A stretch of 64,000 bases of DNA from Anaerotruncus sp. Lineage in GTDB: Bacteria; Bacillota; Clostridia; Oscillospirales; Acutalibacteraceae. Positions 61,374-64,000 of the stretch are shown one piece after another. Every line of letters starts with the position of its first letter. The first letter of the stretch is position 1. The position numbers were made by a program, and so were the translations under genes. The DNA is taken from positions 1,851,501 to 1,915,500 of the forward strand of contig CP091724.1 in NCBI GenBank assembly GCA_022009795.1, read 5' to 3'. A model generated the notes under the pieces. The model did not search any database and was not told the DNA's origin. It saw nothing but the letters and a program-made list of their open reading frames with translations.

Positions 61374-62855
61374 ATGAGCGAATACGGCGCTAAATTTGTT
61401 AAAGAAGGGCTCACCTTTGACGATGTGCTTCTGATCCCTGCGGAAAGCGATGTTCTTCCCAATGAAGTTGATCTTTCAACTCACCTCACAAAGAATATCA
61501 AGCTTAATATTCCGCTTATGACCTCCGCTATGGACACCGTAACGGAATCCGGCATGGCAATTGCAATTGCGCGCGAAGGCGGTATCGGCGTAATTCATAA
61601 GAATATGACGATTGAGGATCAGGCAACGGAGGTTGATAAGGTTAAAAGATCCGAAAACGGTGTTATCACCGATCCTTTCTTCCTTTCACCTGAAAACACT
61701 GCGCTTGATGCGGAAAATCTTATGCGCAAATACAGAATCAGCGGTGTTCCGATTTGTGAAAATGACGGCACTTTGGTTGGTATCCTCACAAACAGAGATA
61801 TGAGATTTATGAGCGATTATTCCGTTAAAATCGCTTCCGTTATGACTCCTAAAGATAAGCTTGTAACCGGCGTTGCGGGCATGACTCTTGAAGAAGCAAA
61901 AAAAGTGCTTATGGCATCAAAGGTTGAGAAGCTTCCGCTTGTTGATAAAAAAACGGAAAGCTCACAGGCCTTGTAACAATTAAGGATATTGAAAAAAAGC
62001 TTTAAATATCCCAACACCGCGCGCGACGCGAAGGACAGATTGCTCTGCGCCGCTGCTATCGGCGTAACAAACGATATGCTCGACAGAGCTAAGGCTTTGG
62101 CAGATGCTCAGGTAGACGCGTTTATTCTTGATTCGGCTCACGGCCATTCAAAGAATATTCTTAAAGCCGTTGAAACGGTTAAAAACGCTTTCCCGGAAAT
62201 TTCCCTTATCGCCGGCAATGTTGCCACGGCAGAGGGCACGGAGGCTCTTATTAAAGCAGGCGCAGATGCTGTTAAGGTCGGCATAGGCCCCGGCTCAATC
62301 TGCACCACCCGCGTTGTTGCCGGTATCGGCGTTCCGCAAATCACCGCTATTTATGACAGCGCCGAAATGGCTGATAAATACGGCATCCCGATTATCGCAG
62401 ACGGCGGTATTAAATACAGCGGCGAAATCGTTAAGGCCATTGCCGCAGGCGGCAGCGTTGTTATGGTAGGCTCTCTTGTTGCGGGCTGTGAGGAATCACC
62501 CGGAGATACGGAAATTTATCAGGGCCGTCAGTTTAAGGTTTATCGCGGCATGGGCTCTCTCGGCGCAATGAACAAAGGCTCGGCAGACAGATATTTCCAA
62601 ACCGGCACCAAAAAGTTCGTTCCGGAAGGTGTTGAAGGCCGTGTGCCTTATAAGGGACCCGTCGGCGACACCGTATTCCAAATGATGGGCGGTCTTCGCT
62701 CCGGTATGGGCTATGTGGGTTGCCACAGCATTGAAGAGCTTCGCACAAATGCAAAATTCATAAAGATAACAGGTGCAGGCTTGGTTGAAAGCCATCCGCA
62801 CGATGTTTATATCACCAAAGAAGCTCCTAACTATTCGGGCAGCAAACAGGATTGA
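61374..62855 (+). CDS. guaB: IMP dehydrogenase
   Basis: Oxidises IMP to XMP, the committed step to guanine nucleotides. About 490 residues: N-terminal barrel start LTFDDVLLIPAESDVLPNEV, two CBS domains (YRISGVPICENDGTLVGILT, VEKLPLVDKNGKLTGLVTI after repair), catalytic Cys loop KVGIGPGSICTTRVVAGIG, ADGGIKYSGEIVKAIAAGG and the flap Arg-Tyr region (YRGMGSLGAM). Frame breaks only at A-runs near 61948 and 61992. ATG at 61374 follows AGGAGG. Confidence 0.95.
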
Positions 62856-62867
62856 TCATTTAAAACC

Positions 62868-62905
62868 AAGGGGCGTTAAACGGCAGTTGTTTAATGCCCT
62901 TTTCT
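62868..62905 (+). terminator. Terminator after guaB
   Basis: GGGCGTTAAAC (62871-62881) pairs with GTTTAATGCCC (62889-62899), followed by TTTTCT. Confidence 0.75.
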
Positions 62906-62919
62906 ATTGAGGGATGATG

Positions 62920-63758
62920 ATGGAAAACAAGGTTTCCAAATGGCAAAAATTCAAAAAGTTTCTGAAAAGAAATATGACCCCCACTTGGGCAAATCATTTT
63001 TCTTATCAAGTGGCGGCATTTCTTGTTTCAGTTGCGCTTGTTGCGGGGGTCGCAACATATGCCATCACGAAATCCTATGATGAAAGGACGCTGAAATTTG
63101 TGGATGGCTTCACCGTCACCGCACACACGGGTTCTCTCGGCGCGGAGGATAATTCTCTTGAATTTGTTCAGGCGGCTCTTGATAACAATGTTGCCGTTAT
63201 GGAAATTGATATTCGCCAAAGGCCGGATAAAACTCTTGTTATGAATCATGATATTGCGGTAACAAACAGTGACGGAGTGCCCGTTGCAGATGCTTTTAAA
63301 TTGCTTCAGGGCGGCACCTGCCTTATAAATCTTGATATCAAGGAAACACGAACTTTAAACGCTCTTCACGACTTGCTTGTGGAATATAATTTGCTCGACA
63401 GAGCGTTTTTAACCGGTATCAGTCAGCCGGATGTTAAGGCGGTTAAGGATTCGGCCTGCTGCGATATGGAGTATTATTTAAATTATCAGCCTTCTCGCTT
63501 TAAGATTTTTCGGCGAGGATTATCAAAAAAAGCTGCTGCAAATTCTTGATGAAACGGGTGCGGTTGGAATAAACTGCAATTTCACCGGGGCAAGCGGCAC
63601 GCTTTCAAAGCTTCTTCACGAAAACGGCTACAAGCTTTCCGTGTGGACTGTTAATCAAACAATCATAATGAAACGAATTCTTGTTTTAAAGCCCGATAAT
63701 ATTACCACAAAGCAGTATGAAAAGCTTAATTCGGTTATAGAAAACTGGGGAAAATAAA
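62920..63758 (+). CDS. Membrane-anchored GDPD-family (glycerophosphodiester phosphodiesterase-like) protein
   Basis: Extracytoplasmic phosphodiesterase-like barrel held by one N-terminal helix (YQVAAFLVSVALVAGVATYA). About 280 residues. GDPD features: TAHTGSLGAEDNSLEFVQAA (first His and the E-x-N pattern), AVMEIDIRQRPDKTLVMNHD (E-x-D metal ligands and second His), LINLDIKET and LSVWTVN near the end. The canonical HRG after the first strand reads HTG here. One frame break near 63510. Of three adjacent ATGs the last, at 62920, has the best spacing from GAGGG. Confidence 0.8.
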
Positions 63759-63761
63759 TAA

Positions 63762-64000
63762 TGACAAATGCAGAATACCTGATTGCAATAGATAAGCGCC
63801 GCTCGCGCCGCGCCTTTAAGCCTAAGCCGCTTGATGACGATGTTAAGCAGCTTATAAAAGAACTGGTGGCTTATGTGAATGAAAAAGCAGGGCTTGATTT
63901 TATTTTTATTGACGATGCACGCTTTGCCTTCAATGTGCAGTCCGGAATGACGAGCCTTATCGCAGTTTGCGGTCCGGACACCATCCCTGCAAGGCAGGCA
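63762..64000 (+). CDS. Nitroreductase-like protein (partial, runs off the window)
   Basis: First 79 codons only. MTNAEYLIAIDKRRSRRAFK and PKPLDDDVKQLIKELVAYVN resemble the N-terminus of nitroreductase-family proteins, where the paired Arg residues bind FMN phosphate. Start ATG at 63762 is three bases after the GDPD stop, so the two genes are probably co-transcribed. The remainder lies beyond the window end. Confidence 0.6.

Noticed and set aside
1..64000. Widespread pseudogenisation, as in a reduced symbiont genome
   Set aside because: Breaks hit essential genes equally, lie almost only in homopolymers, and one-base edits restore full conservation; true decay would also show substitutions in catalytic motifs.
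1..64000. Stop-codon reassignment or widespread programmed frameshifting
   Set aside because: No consistent stop codon or slippery heptamer is shared by the breaks, intact genes such as hisS, kdgK and pbpA use standard stops, and RF2 with an SPF motif is present.
1..64000. CRISPR array, prophage, integrase, transposase or toxin-antitoxin system
   Set aside because: Scanning both strands showed no spaced direct repeats and no recognisable mobile or defence genes.

Overview
This window reads as a stretch of core chromosome from a low-to-mid GC Gram-positive anaerobe of the class Clostridia, most likely a gut Oscillospirales/Ruminococcaceae-type organism. The reasons are MreBCD plus SEDS/PBP wall genes, an alpha/beta-type small acid-soluble spore protein (so the lineage can probably sporulate), Firmicutes-type mgsA, prfB, hflX and FtsEX genes, GGAGG-like ribosome binding sites, many TTG/GTG starts, and a gene set for host and plant glycans (sialidase, two alpha-galactosidases, a hexuronate operon). 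The taxon is an inference from gene content. No rRNA, convincing tRNA, CRISPR array, prophage or insertion sequence was seen.

The main caveat is sequence quality. Only about ten of some 57 genes read cleanly end to end. In nearly all others one to six single-base frame breaks fall in A or T runs, including in essential genes (prfB, aspS, mreB, guaB, rpe, ftsX). One inserted or deleted base restores the conserved protein each time. This looks like uncorrected long-read homopolymer error, not gene decay. Coordinates below are for reconstructed genes, from inferred start to inferred stop across these breaks. Some long reading frames are false fusions (TadA with an acyltransferase, Nth with shikimate kinase, MreD running into PBP2).

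Layout. 1-4.8 kb (+): an NSS amino-acid transporter, a membrane-anchored sialidase and an alanine/glycine:cation symporter. 4.9-9.0 kb (-): rpe, a membrane-anchored DUF4015-type TIM-barrel protein, a surface beta-sandwich protein and mgtE in one tight operon. 9.1-10.8 kb (+): an ABC-F ATPase. 10.8-12.9 kb (-): GH36 alpha-galactosidase. 13.0-17.1 kb (+): zapA, U32 peptidase, maf, then a PHP phosphoesterase. 17.2-18.6 kb (+): GH27 alpha-galactosidase. 18.8-19.4 kb (-): LOG-family protein. 19.6-22.8 kb (+): uxaC-kdgK-eda for hexuronate breakdown through KDG and KDPG. 22.9-34.8 kb (-): nitroreductase; hisS-aspS-HD hydrolase; mgsA; mreB-mreC-mreD-PBP2; a PdaA-like deacetylase; prfB. 35.1-40.6 kb (+): a zinc-binding RING-like membrane protein, galU, a CPBP protease, tadA, an acyltransferase, a PPC-domain protein and a small FakA-like domain protein. 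40.8-43.1 kb: the SASP gene (-), remnants of two broken genes, a CmpB-type membrane protein and a small hypothetical. 43.2-44.3 kb (-): galM. 44.5-50.5 kb (+): FHA protein, SEDS glycosyltransferase, class B PBP, hflX, a DUF4830 protein and a pseudouridine synthase. 50.7-51.8 kb (+): PucR/CdaR-type regulator. 52.1-60.1 kb (+): a structured leader candidate, ftsE-ftsX, three tandem coiled-coil/M23 peptidoglycan hydrolases, queH and rarA. 60.1-64 kb (+): nth, aroK, guaB, a GDPD-like membrane protein and the start of a nitroreductase-like gene.

The strongest theme is cell-wall growth and division: MreBCD-PBP2, FHA-SEDS-PBP, FtsEX with three candidate client hydrolases, ZapA, a PdaA-like deacetylase and GalU. 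I found no clear case for a wholly new system. The best leads are the FtsEX/triple-hydrolase cluster with its unusual leader, the kinase-less FHA-SEDS-PBP operon, the RING-like membrane protein and the junction of two broken genes near 41.6 kb.
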